A DNA stretch of 64,000 bases from Anopheles merus (GCF_017562075.2 NC_054083.1:22751428-22815427); one strand, 5' to 3'; counted from the stretch's first letter, positions 12,850-25,800 are shown. Notes: generated by a model not told the origin, from the sequence alone. Made by a program: numbers and translations.

Positions 12850-15080
12850 TATCGAATCGATTGTCGAGAAAAGATGCAGCCCACGAGGGGCCACGAAATG
12901 CACAGGATCCTAGTTTTCCTAAGATTGTGTTTGTTTGTTCTGCTTGCCTTTTTATATACGCTCACTCGCTCTTGCTCACTCGCTATCAATCGTTAATATT
13001 TTATCGCCACTTCTATGGGAAAGGCAAATAAAACGTCGGTAAAAAAAGAAATGAAAAAAAAATCATACAACTCGCCATTTCCCCCAACAGCGCTGAGAAG
13101 GCAAAAGCTTTACCCGAACAGGCAAAAAGCTTCCGTTTTAAGTTTCCATCCCGCGAAAGTCACCTTCCTTCGCGGGCCACGGACACACACAAACAACAAT
13201 CAACAAGCCCGCGCTACCACCCACTTCCCTATTTATTCACTCCCCACTGCCGGCGCTTTCGTTTCGTGCGAGTGCACCGGAATGCCGGTATTCGTGCATG
13301 TGTGTATCGGCACGGTTCGAAAATCATATGCGGCAGATGGTGGCGGCGGTCTCACTTAACCCTTCACCTGCTCGGAGCAAGGCCAAGCCGAATGGAAAGG
13401 CAAGGGAAAAGGAAAGAAGGAGTAGAAGGTGAAAATGGGAAAACAGGGACATCACACGCCAGGGGTGCATGCGCCATGTTGTCGCAATTCGCATTTTTCC
13501 GACGACGCGTGCTGTAATGTCAATAGTGAGTGATTTTCCCCGCCAGTGGTAGGGGAACGATTCGTGCCGACTTCCCCTGCGTAACGCCGTCACTCACTCG
13601 CCTTTTTCCTGCTCCGGTGAGTTACTCTTTGTTTCGATTTAACCTCACCATTTTTCCACAAGCTGATCGAAATCGGTGGAAAGCGTATGTGATGGTGCCA
13701 CGAGCCGCGAAGAAATGTTTCTCTCAATCGATTGCAGCGCCCTCTGTACGGTCTTCCCGGTAAGCTTCAAAAAACAAAAATAAAACCGATTCTTTTGAAA
13801 AGGGGTTTTTGTGTGACAGTTTTTTTTTCTTCTTCTTCTATTTTTCTGTCTGCCATCCATTCGTTTGCTCGCCCGTAGCTCACCACGTGGCACTCAGTGC
13901 GCGCGTGCTCATCTCGATCGAGAGTGCCTGCATAACGCGGGCGCTCGCTTTAACGATCTCGCCAGCGGTGGTGAAGGGGAGATTTTTTTTTTGCAGTAGC
14001 AGTAGCAGTCTACTCGCTAGCGCATTCGACGTTACGCTCAGTGCGTTGCGGATTTTCACCGGAAAAACATCCCCGTCTCCGTGTCTGGTGGTTCGCGGAA
14101 ACTGTACGCGTGTGTCTGTTTGTGTCGGGCCTGTGTTGTTCGATCGAGTAATCGAGGCTGCTGTGTGCGGAGCGGTACGACTATAAACACAATTGTTTGC
14201 AACTCGATTTGTGTAGTTAAGCATTGAAACATTGCATAAAAACAAAACCACAAACATAATCGTCTTCTAAAAAGACAAAATCCAGCTAATTCTAGTGTGC
14301 CGTAGTGTGTTGCATCGTTATTTTCCCCTGCGTTTCCTTTGCCCAAGCTCGCCGACCAGTCGCCGTGTGGGTTACGGTCGGTCGGCAACCGCTCGGGAAA
14401 CAGTGGCCGACGGGACACGAACGACGACACCACGGCAGCCTTCCTTCAAGCTGGACGTTACTGGCTCGTTACTGACCTGGCACTCGCTCAGTCGGCCGAA
14501 GGAAATCGTTGCAGGCGTTTGTAGTATGCGCAACAAACGGTAGGCAACGCGTGTCCTACCACCGCCGGAGGGTAAAACGTGTACGTGTGCGCCTGTGCGT
14601 GTGTATGTGTGTATTGTTTTTGCATGTGTGGCTGTGTGAGTAGCACGAGCAGCTAGGCAGAGTGGGGGACGGACACGGACAGAGATCTGCCGATCCCAGA
14701 ACGTTACACTCCCGGTTGTTGTGGTTGCTTGAGTTGTTCGGGAAAGCTTTGTTTGGTTAGAAACTTCAGGGTCGGGGATTCCATTGCATCGACCAAAAGC
14801 AAAAAAGGACTGTAAAATTAAATGAATTAAAAACTGATCGCTAGTCTGTGCATGTGAGGTTTTAGAAAAGTATGAGTTTAAGAGAAGAAAAAAAAAACAA
14901 CTATCCACTGTGCTGATGATCGAGTTGAAATCGGCGTCGAGTCGACCGACCGTCAGACGGAGCTTCGCGTATGAAATTACATAATTTGCTGCAAGATGTG
15001 CGAACGAGACACAAGCAACTGCAACATCGGACACTCGGGGAACTCGCCTTTTAGGGAGGGAGGGGAATAACATTCTGATA
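12461..15080. other. GC-richer block, possible regulatory or UTR DNA
   Basis: A GC-richer segment with a GT tract at 12811-12846 and many overlapping short frames on both strands. The longest is a 233-codon frame on the minus strand at 14372-15073. Its translation is low-complexity Ser/Thr/Arg without a domain. Splice-like GTGAG and GTAGG motifs occur, but no exon can be supported. Confidence 0.5.
12811..12846. repeat. (GT)n microsatellite
   Basis: A GT tract with one AT interruption near 12817, inside a GC-richer island. Confidence 0.95.
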
Positions 15081-15730
15081 CGTGCTGAAGTGATCTAATA
15101 GCGTGAATATTCAAAGGAACATTGTTTTTCATTTATTCTTTATGTACTTCAATTGCGGGAAAAATTGATTTGGCAGTAAAAAGCAGTAAATTTGATTTTG
15201 TTGCTGGTTGTCTAACAATTTTTTTTTATTGTTGCTTAAAGTGTTGTTGTTGTTTGCCTTATTGTCTGACGTTTCGTTGATGAAATAGGAATTTAAAATC
15301 AATTGAATTAATTGATGAAAATTTACATTTGAAGTTGAGCTACTTGCTAATCAACGGGGTCAATTATTGTATTATGATGACTTAAAATAACAATACTTAT
15401 TCAAACTTGAATACTATAAAGATTATTAACTCATTTTAAAATTATGTTTTCATACCACACAAATATTACAATTATTCAAATAAGAATAAACTGTCGAGAT
15501 ATTTCACTTCGTTGAAAACTTTGATTGAAGTCAGATTTCGTGATCGTGAATAAATGGGAAATCAAAATTAAGGGAATAAGTGGCATCAATCGAGAGAATA
15601 GTATTGTACTAAAAATAATATATTAAAGCAATGATCTGGCAGAACCTAGTTTCCAATTTTCTACGCCCTCAAATATCATGTAAAAGGTGCAGAAAAATGT
15701 CTAAATCTTGCAACTTTGAAATTGACTCAC
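15081..15730. other. AT-rich non-coding DNA
   Basis: No features seen apart from AT-rich composition between two GC-richer islands. Confidence 0.6.
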
Positions 15731-17283
15731 ACTTTCACAGCTAACCAGAACAGAAAAGTCGAAAACTACCCGTTCCTCGACAAGCTACGGCAACGGCGAG
15801 AAGGAAGTGGTGAGTGGTGCAACATTCAACAAAACAACAACGGCAAACCAGTTAGACATTTTGTCTGTGCGTGAAGCTCCAAAAATTAAAATCTCGAAAA
15901 TCCTCGAACTCCGAACGGGGGTGGGAAACGCACTGCAAGTGAAGCTCCGCCTGAAAGAAAACACCGTGTCGACCGTGTGTGTGTATGTGTGAGTGTGTGT
16001 CCATGCCGGGGAAATTTTGAAAAAGCCGCAACCGCAGCAGTGTGTGCAGAAGTTTTCCCGTGCAGTGGAAGTGAAATTTCCGAAAACCTCCGTGCCGGTG
16101 TGACCGTAGTGTGCTTTCCTTTGTCACTGTAATAGTGTGTGGCTGTGGCTGTATGCATACGTGTCAGTGTCCTTGTGCTTGGTGCATTTGTGAGCGTGTG
16201 TATGTAGAGGCAAAAAACAGCAGCCGAATTGTTGTTTTTTTTTTCTTTGTTTAATGCATGACCAACAGTTTACGTGTCCGTGTGCGCGTCTCCCTTTTCG
16301 CGTGGAAGCAATTGTTGTGTAAGGCTTCGCGTCGTTTGGTGAATTTTTGGTCGACGGTTAAGCATCGGAAGCCGAAAAAGTTCGCAACAGCGGACGGTCG
16401 TGTGAGACATCTTAGCTTGTGCGCTGCGGGCCTAAGGGCAAAACGTGTCGGAATTTCGTCTGGGAATGGCCGGCTGAGTGGTGTTTGGTGAGTGCTGTTT
16501 TTCACGCTCATTTGGTAAACGTTTGTGCGAGTGTTTTTCTTTTAGTACCCCCCCCTTTCCCACCAACGATCACAAACGAAAGAAGCGTTAAAATTTCTTG
16601 CCAACGATCGTGGTAAGCGTGAGCGAGAGCGTGTGAGAGAGCGAAGCATTCTAAGTAAAACGCACTTAGAACGAAGCAGGCGAGAACGTCCTGGTGGGAA
16701 TCGATTTGCCACGAAAGTGAGTCTGTGTGTGTGTGTGCGTGAACGAGAAAGCACGAGCAAGTTTTGAAAGTTTTCCCAACGCCACACTGTGTGGCCTCAC
16801 GTGTGAGTGTGAACGAAAGTGTGAGCGTGAAGGCAACATAACAGCAGTCGAGAGAAAAAGAAAGCAACTGCCACCCCAACACTAGCGCTGCAGTTTATTC
16901 CATTCGGTGTGTGCAACCGTCGAAGTGTGCAGGTTGATGAAAGAATAGTTTTGTTTGGTTTTCTTTTTGTTTTTATCTATTTCCGGCAAAGGCAAAGTGT
17001 CCTTGTTGCTGCTGCTGCAGCTGCTTTGGGAGTGTGTTTTTGGTGTGGTGTTTGTTTGGCGATTGTGGACCCGGCAGAAGGGCAGGATTCACTTCTGGGT
17101 TATCCTGTATTTGTGGGTGTGTATGTGCTTTAATCCAGTGTGACCAAGTGTGATTGAGGGGACGTGTGCGGTTAGCGAATGGAGGCAGGATCGGCTGGGC
17201 CAGCTAAGGAACTGTGACGCCCGTGTGACACGACCAAAAGGGACCAAAGTTCGGGTGCCCGTTCGTATGCAGAACACGTAAGT
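15731..17283 (+). promoter_or_regulatory. GC-richer island, candidate 5' UTR / promoter ending in a splice donor
   Basis: Composition shifts sharply from AT-rich DNA at about 15.7 kb to a GC-richer, TG-rich block. Mosquito 5' untranslated exons often look like this. At 15740 a pyrimidine-rich stretch ends in ACAG, and 15741-15809 is open in two frames up to GTGAGT. At the far end, 17278-17283 is GTAAGT. An ATG sits 11 bases before this donor (17267). None of this proves an exon. No long reading frame or recognisable protein occurs, so the call rests on composition and splice-like motifs only. Confidence 0.25.
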
Positions 17284-20200
17284 AGCAGTACGCGGGGTCG
17301 GTTGCTTGCGAAATGGTATTTCGTTTATTTCTTTCTACGTTTGCGCCTAATGCTGCAACATGCACGGGATGAAAATAGTTTCAGGCAGGGTTGTATGTGT
17401 GTGCGTGCTTTCTTATCAGATTGAATCAGATTTGCTCGTGTGTGAAGGAGCGGAGGTTTGCCCCGGCGCTCTTGCATGAAGGAATTTGAAAATGACTGTG
17501 CAAGAAATTAGAGATGGAAAAAAACTCGGAGGAATATATAAAGGAAAACGGTGTCTCTTAGACATGTTTAAACTTTCTTCAAGTTAGCATGTAAAGCTTA
17601 TTTGTGTAGTATAAATGCTAAAGCTTTCAGTTATGCCGTCCTGTAAGTTAAGTTTTATTGAATAATCAATCAAATCATAGTTTTCCGAGCCAAAAGCAGT
17701 GCAAAACCAATGACACAAATGACTGAAGTTGTTGCTATTAAGATCGATTTTATATAGCAAAAATCTCGACACCACTTGAAAACTTTTTATATAAAAAATA
17801 TCACTTGAAGATCATTTTAGCGATCAATCGAGTCAAACAACCTAATAAGCCTAACTATTGTGCAACAAAAATGGTTTTCGGCTAGCTGTATGAAAAAAAT
17901 GAAGCGAATTATTTCTTACCATGAACATACTTTGAAAGGTAATTATTCAAGCTTACTTTCAAAAATAAATCTACGACCTTGCGAGCCGCTTGTCGTCAGT
18001 GATGCGGAATTTTCGCCATATCAGATGAAGATATGCGTGTAGACATTCTTTAAAGTCTACCTACGATTGTTATCAATTCCTCTCAAGTTTTATGACAAAA
18101 ATATTTGAGTAGAGCTTTTGCGTCATGTAGGTTCAGAACATTTCGATGGGACGATGCTGGGGGATGTTGGACCAGGGAGTAGGACTAGGGTGTCGTATCG
18201 AAAATCCTCCGAAATTCACCTAAAATAGTCGCATTGAATTTTGGCGTCATTGCATGCCGCTGCGAAGCCAGTTGACGCGAGTTTTGCTTCCGGATATGTT
18301 TGTTCATCTTTCCCAAGTACTATTTCACTGTTCACTGGGCCGGTCTGGTGGTTCAGTCGTCACCTCGAACGACTCAATAACATTCCCCCGTAGCAAGGAT
18401 TTGATTATTCGGCTGGGTGGTAATAAATTAAGATTCGTAAGCCTGTGTAGGCCGACACGTCCGCGTAGGACATTTTTTCAAATAGAAGAAGATATTTTTA
18501 AGGCTTTTGAAACTTAAAACGAAACATATATATTTATTTGATTCTGTAATTCGACTTTGCTGACTAAGTCGCTATTATGAACTCCAACTTTGCCAAATTA
18601 CGACTAGCACATCCATAACTCAATGATCATATGAATGAAATTTGAATTCTTGTCGAGTAATTAATTCCTGGATTGATGCTGTCAATTAAATATAGTCCTC
18701 AAAATTCAATTCAATTCAGTTTATTCAGATGTCAACTTCACAGTTTATTCCTATTCATTCCTAAATTTAACACCTAACCACATTGAATGAGTTCAGGGTA
18801 CGCATATTGGTTTTACAAAAGGTACTTAAGCATTGCTAGGCGTCATCTTTGTCATGATTATTCCTATACGCGTATACATTTTCAATGAAATTTGCAAGAA
18901 ATTCGTACCAATACATTCATCTCCGGCTATGTGTGTGCATTTCACCCAAGATGCTGCAGTATTACCCCTTGAACGCCACACACATCTTGTACGCTGCTGC
19001 TAAACCAGGTATTTAAACATCACAATAAAATAAGAATGGGTGACATTTAGATGCGGCCCTGCTCCCTGTGCCCGTCTGCCACCCTTTTGCACCCCTGCTG
19101 GGGTGTGAATTCATATTCAAATTCGCATACACACGACCGTAATGAAACCTCGCACCGACCGATGTGTGTTTGCGCCGGTGTTGCGAAGCCGTACGTCGTT
19201 AAAATGTCGCATCGCCGCTGCTGCGCGTGTGGCACACATGTGAATGTCAATAATTAAAATAACGAAACGTACAACAACAAAAAAAAACAAAATGCAAACA
19301 AAAATAACATACAACCAGTGAAATTGTGCTTCCCCGGCGTGCTTCCCACCGACTACCATGTGCCCACCTCGCACTTGCTGCTGCGAATTTTCCCGTTAAG
19401 CCTTGGAAAACAAAGCAAATTGTTGCTGGCCGGGAGAAACATAAATAAAATCAAATTAACTCATACACACTCTTAATCCGATTTGTCGAGTTTGGAAGTT
19501 CTTGGGATTCGCTTGCGTGCCCTGCGTGCCTGGGTGCGGTGTGGGATCGATAACTGTGGGTGGGTGGATGTGTGTGTGCGTTGAGTGCACTACATCAAAC
19601 ACACAGTCATTCAAAACATCCACCGGTGAGCATTAAATTGAAGTAATAATGTTTTCTTCCGGCAGCGATATGAATGAGTAATGTTGTTTTTTTTTTGAGT
19701 CAAATTAGATAGTAAGAGAGAGGGACTAAACAACACAATTTGAAAATATTCATACAAAACGATTGCAAACAATCGAAGTTCGCGACAATTGGAAGGCCAG
19801 CTTAGTGTAAACACCTGAACGCTACGAGCAGTGCTAAATCCCTAGGAAACGATTGAAGCGTGGAAAATCCTTCCCCCTTCTCGTTGCGCACAATTTTACT
19901 CTTCCTGAAATGCTCAGCAGTAGCACGGAGCAGCAGCGCACCAATGAAGAGCAGTTGTTTTGGGAGGCGGAGGCGCTGTTGTCCCTTTAGGGGATTAAAC
20001 GGTGTATCGATTCAAACTGCATTTAGTTGTCAGTCGTACCTGCTAAGTGCAGCAGTGGCGGGGCAGTCGCTCCCTGTTTGCCGCCCCCCCCCCCCTTTTC
20101 TAGCTAGCTGCGTGTGGCCCAAAGGGATTAGGGGAAGCAGGTTAAGGGTGAGTTGCAGGTGCATACGCTTTCACCTTCAGCAAATCGGATTAGTTCCAGG

Positions 20201-21331
20201 TGATTTATGAAAGAGTCTTACACGCTTCTTATCTTACGGATCAGGTCGGATTGGATGCAATTGAATTAAATCGTTCGAGTGTGCACTTTAGCTTCTAAAG
20301 GGTGGGCACAGAGATAGTGGCACCGGAAGTCGATATCCCTACATTGATCATCACCGCAAGGGATTGCACCATTTATTTATCAGCTCCCGGGTGTGTGTGT
20401 GCATTCTGAGAAGGATTTAGCTAATGTAATGGAAAAAGGGCTTTCTCTAGCTTTGGTTCCATTCTCTACATTTAATCTCTTCCCCTTTCGAGGGCACTTC
20501 GTAAAGGGTAATAGGAGGTAGGTGGTGAGGTGGGGGATGTTTTGGCAGTGGTTTGGCAGCAACAGTTGCCGCTGGCGTTGGGCGTTGGGCGACCACGCAA
20601 CGCAACAGTTATTTATGTTTATTTTAACCACGCAACCTAACGCCGGCCCTGGCACAGCACTTTTGTATTGTTATCCCCTTCCTCCACTACCCCACGTTTT
20701 TCCCTCCCCCCATGCCCGAACAATGGTTTGTGTCGGTGGTGTGTGCGCTTTTGCATCAATGCACACTATTTTTGTAGCTTGCATGCATGCATGGTTCGGG
20801 TGGCGGAATAACACACACACACAAAACAGCCGAAACAGACCCGTGTCGAAACTATCAAGGGCAAGCTACCGTCGGGTGCCTGTTCGGTGGGTGTATGGGT
20901 GAAGAATGTAGAGGATTTCACGGCCAACCCTCCCTGTGGCTGTGTGCAGTGCAGCGTACGGTACGCCAATAGGGTTGCATTGGAAAGAAAGTACGTTTCG
21001 AAACAGTTGACTGTTTGTCGTCTGCTTGCGACGGGGAAGAAGGGCAATGGATTACAACATATTATATTTGAACGCTTTTTTGTCTTCTTCTTTTGTTTTG
21101 TTTGAGCCATGGCTGCTGTGTTTCGATGCCAAGGATAAAGATTTGAGACGCCAGGTAGACGGATTCGTGTTTGAGTGTTTTTTTAAGCAGGAATAAGGAG
21201 ATATGTGATGATGTGATTAAGGGATTATGTTTAGCTAAAATAATATATAATGGCAAACGAGAGGTGTTGTGATATTCCGCTTTTATTTTTTATGTTCATA
21301 TTCTGTATAAATAGTTTTTTTTAAATACATA
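17284..21331. other. Non-coding host DNA with one SINE
   Basis: Contains SINE copy 1 at 18337-18491 and a C run at 20084-20095. The rest is mixed DNA without a recognisable gene. Confidence 0.55.
18337..18491 (+). mobile_element. tRNA-derived SINE with internal deletion of the B box (copy 1)
   Basis: The head GGTGGTTCAGTCGTCACCTC and the body up to AATAGAAGAAGA match copy 2. About 34 bases are missing at the junction near 18384, however. The sequence goes from CAATAACAT straight to CCCCCGTAGC, removing the whole B box. Such a copy should not be transcribed by RNA polymerase III. Confidence 0.82.
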
Positions 21332-21696
21332 ACAGAGTGGGACGACGTTTGTACGGGTACCTTTCATCCAGCTGTCAGTTTATCTATGCTGTTTAGAAAT
21401 GGAAGTTCGATACAAAGATCACATTGCGTGCTGAAGAGAATGTTTGAAGAAAAAAAGTTATCAGAGCAAATTTTTTATTAGAAAAAATGCTAAAATTCAT
21501 GGCAAATGTTAAGCATTCTTATTGAAAAAACAAGCAAGTTCTTAAAAATGTCCTACTTTTACCAAAAAATAATATAAATTTCAAAACAGACTTCAAAAAT
21601 GTGTGATAAAATATATGCTTTGACCCATCATTCTTGTTATTCGAGTATCTTGACGAGGTCGTGTCCCGATGAGACCGGATAAACGGCGTCCCACTG
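21332..21696. mobile_element. Possible pogo/Tigger-like MITE relic
   Basis: The left end reads ACAGAGTGGGACGACGTTT. The right end, on the minus strand, reads ACAGTGGGACGCCGTTTATC. A TA dinucleotide borders each side. A CAGTGG start, a C(G)CTTATCC-like block and TA target sites recall pogo-like elements of the Tc1/mariner superfamily. The left arm differs by a 2-bp insertion and several mismatches, and no transposase is visible, so the family call is weak. Confidence 0.4.
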
Positions 21697-21848
21697 TAAT
21701 ACAAAATGAAACATTAAACATAACACACAGTTAGTATGTTTGTTGCTGTGAGGTATAACAAATAAATCTTTACTATCTTCGAGCGAAGGTTCAAAGATAG
21801 TTTTTAGCTTCTCGCATAATCTCAAGCCTAGGTTACAGCCTCAGTGAA

Positions 21849-22135
21849 TTTAGACGTGAAATTTTGGGGGTTTCGGCTACATTTCATAAAATATTACTCA
21901 GAATATGGGTTATCGTAACGAAAGGAAGGAAGAATTTCTCAACTATTTAGCCAATAAAGCATTTTCTTGTGCATTTTTCCGCTTTGTTTTCGGCGAAAAA
22001 ATAATGTTTAGCGGGGAATCACAAGGAAATGCATGTAATTCAATGTTTCAATATGTTATGCAATCTAAATAGTTGGGAATGTAGTAAGAAATAAAGCGGA
22101 AAACCCAAAATTTCATGTTCACTTTTACGTCTAAA
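21849..22135. mobile_element. Imperfect fold-back / MITE-like inverted repeat
   Basis: The two halves are imperfect inverted copies around a centre near 21995. TTTAGACGT at 21849 pairs with ACGTCTAAA at 22127. GAAATTTTGGG at 21858 pairs with CCCAAAATTTC near 22104. AACTATTTAG near 21940 pairs with CTAAATAGTT near 22066. GCATTTTCTTGTG near 21960 pairs with CACAAGGAAATGC near 22021. No clear target duplication or coding frame is seen. It may be an old MITE or a palindrome that has drifted. Confidence 0.6.
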
Positions 22136-22260
22136 GGTCTAAACGACGTTAAATTGGACACTCGACAGAACAACACACTGACGTGTCCTTGTTGAGTTTT
22201 AATATGCTAGTTTTTATTGATATCTACATTAACAGTTTTATACGATCGACTGTACGTTCT

Positions 22261-22268
22261 ATCGTGGG
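22261..22268. repeat. 8-bp target duplication of the hAT MITE, left
   Basis: ATCGTGGG is identical to 22801-22808 on the other side of the element. Its intactness suggests a fairly recent insertion. Confidence 0.88.
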
Positions 22269-22800
22269 CAGTGTTGATAATTGTCGATATTTTTTTTATG
22301 ATATTCGCAGTAAGCGGGTGTCAAAATCATTTTTTGATCATGATATTCATGGTTACCATGACACGACTTTCCAAAAGTGACAATCATTTGTGCAATAACA
22401 ATCAATGGTTTTTCGATGACATGATTGCAAAAACTGTAGAATGAATGTCATTTGACATTTTTCATGAGACGCCAGAACTGCTCTATCGTGCATTTATCGA
22501 TACTTAGCCATTAGACCACTTGATATTTTCACTTAGTCAACCCGGAAAATGGTGTTCTCTTACAGGAGTATAGAAATTCACGCGAAAACACGAAAAAGGA
22601 CCCATTTTCGATGAAGATCTAGTTCACTTGAGGTACGGCAAAATCAAAAAGTCAAATGATTGTAGCAGAAAAATATCATCGTGTCAAATGATATTTTTTT
22701 CCGTGATTGTCGAATGAATGCGTGGATCTAGAATGCGATGCTTCAAAAAGTATCATTTTGTAAAATTTGATGTCGACGACTATCACCGTTCGCAACACTG
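22269..22800. mobile_element. Non-autonomous hAT-type element (MITE)
   Basis: The 532-bp element starts CAGTGTTG and ends CAACACTG, a perfect 8-bp inverted terminus. Further in, the arms resume matching (left ATAATTGTCGATAT against right ATAGTCGTCGACAT) after 9 extra bases in the right arm. The flanks are ATCGTGGG at 22261-22268 and ATCGTGGG at 22801-22808, a perfect 8-bp target duplication. An 8-bp duplication with CAGTG termini is the hAT pattern. No transposase frame is present, so it must have been moved by an enzyme from elsewhere. Confidence 0.88.
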
Positions 22801-22808
22801 ATCGTGGG
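22801..22808. repeat. 8-bp target duplication of the hAT MITE, right
   Basis: ATCGTGGG follows directly after the CAACACTG terminus and matches the left copy. Confidence 0.88.
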
Positions 22809-25800
22809 AAGAATATTCTTCCTCCTTTTCACGCATTTGATCGGATCGTTGACACTTTCCTTTTGCTGCGCCTACGCTATTTCTCTCTAGGGAGTGTATC
22901 TGTGTAATGTCAAGTACGACAGGCGTGACCCCTTTTTTATACAACCTTTCTCAGATAATGGTGAATTGGTTGCATTGATGGGGGTTTTTATTTTGAGCTC
23001 AACCGTACCTAATCTTGTATAGTTCTTCTGGTACATGTTTCGAATGTACCACTGCATCGTCAAGTGCATAAAATCATTCCGTTGCTCTTGGGTTGGATCT
23101 GTTTATCAAATAATGCGTTCTCGCATTTTATTACCCGCTTGATATTTTTGGACGAGTCTGTGTTTAAATGATTTTTTTAATTAAAATTTTATCATCCTGA
23201 GAAACGTAGATGCGAAAAGATTGAAAAATGAAAAGAACGAGCAGGACGTCCCTTTGTAGGTTAAATATGCATGCTTTAATCAAATGCGCTGACAAAAGAA
23301 ATGCTTCACGCAACAAACAATCCAACCACAACAAAAAAGCTGCTTTCTATTTACCGCATTTTGTAGTAAATAAAAAGAGTGGAACGGGTACACTATTTTT
23401 CAAACACTTTATTTTCCTATCCCGCACGCAAATAATCCCACCAACGAGTGAGTTTGATAGTTTACGGTACCGCGTGATTGTGTTCGCCGTACGCAGTTCA
23501 GCCATCCGATGAGCGAGTCAAAAAAACATCGGTCTCAAATTTCACAACGCTCAAAACGGGCAATAAAAGCGTACCCGTAGCTGGCATTTGGCATTCGTTT
23601 TGCTGCGTGGAAAATCGGCCTCTTTGCGAAGACATGAAGCGAGCAAAAGAGCATAAAGGGATCACATCTTCGAGTGGAAAAGAAGCTTTTCAATGCATGC
23701 TGGTGCTTTCCGATATGTACCGCTTGCTGATGCAAAGGGGAACGATGGTTGGGAGGACACTGGCACGCATAGAAGCTTTTTTTTTGTGCTACAGCTGGCA
23801 ACCGTATGAAATATTCAAAGACGACGCCAAGACGATGTCTGTGCGTTGCCGCTTGAGTGTCGCAGAATGTTTACACCATTAAGCCGATTTTCTTTCAGCA
23901 GCGGTAAACCATTCTCCTCCACCTCCACTTGCTGGACGGTTAACATCGAGGTTAGCAGCCTAAAAAGAGGGCGGCTAAAGAAACACACACACACAGACAG
24001 GAGGCAGGATAAAATAGTCCTTTGTCGCTCGCCGGGATCGCCTGCACAGACGTCATCTAAAACGGTACGCCGATACGACGGGAATGGCACAGATGGGAAA
24101 TCTCAGCAGCCGTTTCTGATTCCCAAACACAACACTACGTAGGAGCATTTTTTCTTTCGGTGAATTTAAATGGGCTCGTCGTGGTAAAATTCGGCCAAAG
24201 CTAGATTCCGTTCGTCGCACCATCTCAAGTGTTTGAAGACGAGTGTTGCGGTTATTCTGAACTACATAATGACCCTTCCGAGGGGATTTTTGAATGAAAA
24301 GAGTATGAATATTTGTACGATCCTTGTAGCCTTATCTATTCATGGGCATTTCGGGCAATTGAATTGGCTCATCCTGGTCTATTGTGGTCTTAAGTAAATG
24401 AGTGGTGCTGCAATTGAAAACATAATTATTTTATTCATTTTTTAATCTGCAAAGCAACAATTTCCTTCATCCGGAACTGGTTGTGGAGTAAATAGATATT
24501 CAAATCAAATCAAATCTACGCTCACAAACGATTTGGCAAATTGCTCTTGCTGAGCTGGTGGTTTAGCCGCTCTAAACACCCTCACACTCTCAGCTGACCG
24601 AAGCGATGCAAATAATTTCGCAGCTTTATAGATACGAATCACCATCATCTTCCCGGCCGGCTGCTGGGGTAAGCAAAGGGGAAAAATGCGTGAAAATATT
24701 CCGCGCTTCCGAACCGACCGCACGGTTATCTTCATCCGTATCAACACGGGCGATTTCCCGGTGTACGTGCAAGCGAACGAAATGGCAAACTGTGCCTACG
24801 GGAGAGGAAGCAGTTGCCAAGAGGAGGCAAATATGTCTGGTGGAAGTGGCAATCGAAATCTGATGTTGACATATTTCCGTTTGTTTGACCATTTTGCCTA
24901 AGCTATTTGATCTCGTCTGTAGTAGTGATGGTGGTTGCCAGACGACTGTAACGGCCACCACGGTCAGTTTCTTTGCCTCCCACCGTGGTCCACAATCGTT
25001 CGCCATTTCGGACACTGACACCGTCGAACCGGCCGAAACAAGGCTTAGATTTATTTTTATATACACTTCGTTACGTTTCATTTCGCGCCTGACTATGTGT
25101 TTTTTTTCGTATAAGTATGAGTTTGTTTCTCTCTTTCATTCACGCACCCGCATGCCTGTGGAAAGAGAAGAATGGTAGAAAAAAGTGAGTCAATTTGCGC
25201 TAAACCTGCGAACTGTGCCAGTCCCGTAGCCGGGCAAGAAATGGGGAACTACAACCGGCTGAAACATTCATTCTAATGGAGACGCATGGTGGTTCATGGT
25301 TGCGTGGCGATGGAAGCGCCTGGTGGTTCACCCGTAAACGCAACGGTGCGCTTGCTGGGAAAGGGGTTGGCAGAAACGTTCGTTTGACTCCCATTTCGGA
25401 GCAGCAATGGAAAGACCCGGTGTAATCATAATTCATCGATAATGATACTTATTTTCGGTGCAATTCACCGCCGTCTACAGTGTACACGAACAGTGGGGTT
25501 TGGGAGATGGGGGAGGGGGGGGGAGACAAACTGCCAGCGCAAAACTAATGATTCCGAGACAGTAACGTAAAATACAACGACCCGCTGTCCCAGCGTGTAC
25601 GACGATGTTGCCAAGTGGTTGATGCACGCGAATGAAAACGGTATGATGTTGGCAATGTATGAGTGTGGTGTTTTTGGGTGCTTTTCTTGATCGTTTGTGA
25701 TGGTTTGTAAGAAGCGAAGGACGGGATAAAGTTATTCGTGTACACATTTTCTTTTGTTACCATCATTATGGGGTTTTTTTTCATTCTTACTTTGTACTTT

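Noticed and set aside
13821..13850. Possible minus-strand SINE tail (CTTCTTCTTCTATTTTT)
   Set aside because: Only the GAA-repeat part matches; no SINE body continues beside it.
14036..14070. TCAGTG initiator-like core promoter motifs near 14040 and 26476
   Set aside because: No TATA box at the right distance and no downstream promoter element match; the motif alone is too common.
14372..15073. 233-codon minus-strand frame
   Set aside because: The longest host frame, but its translation has no domain. It is crowded with overlapping frames on both strands and lies in a biased GC-richer block; chance is the simplest reading.
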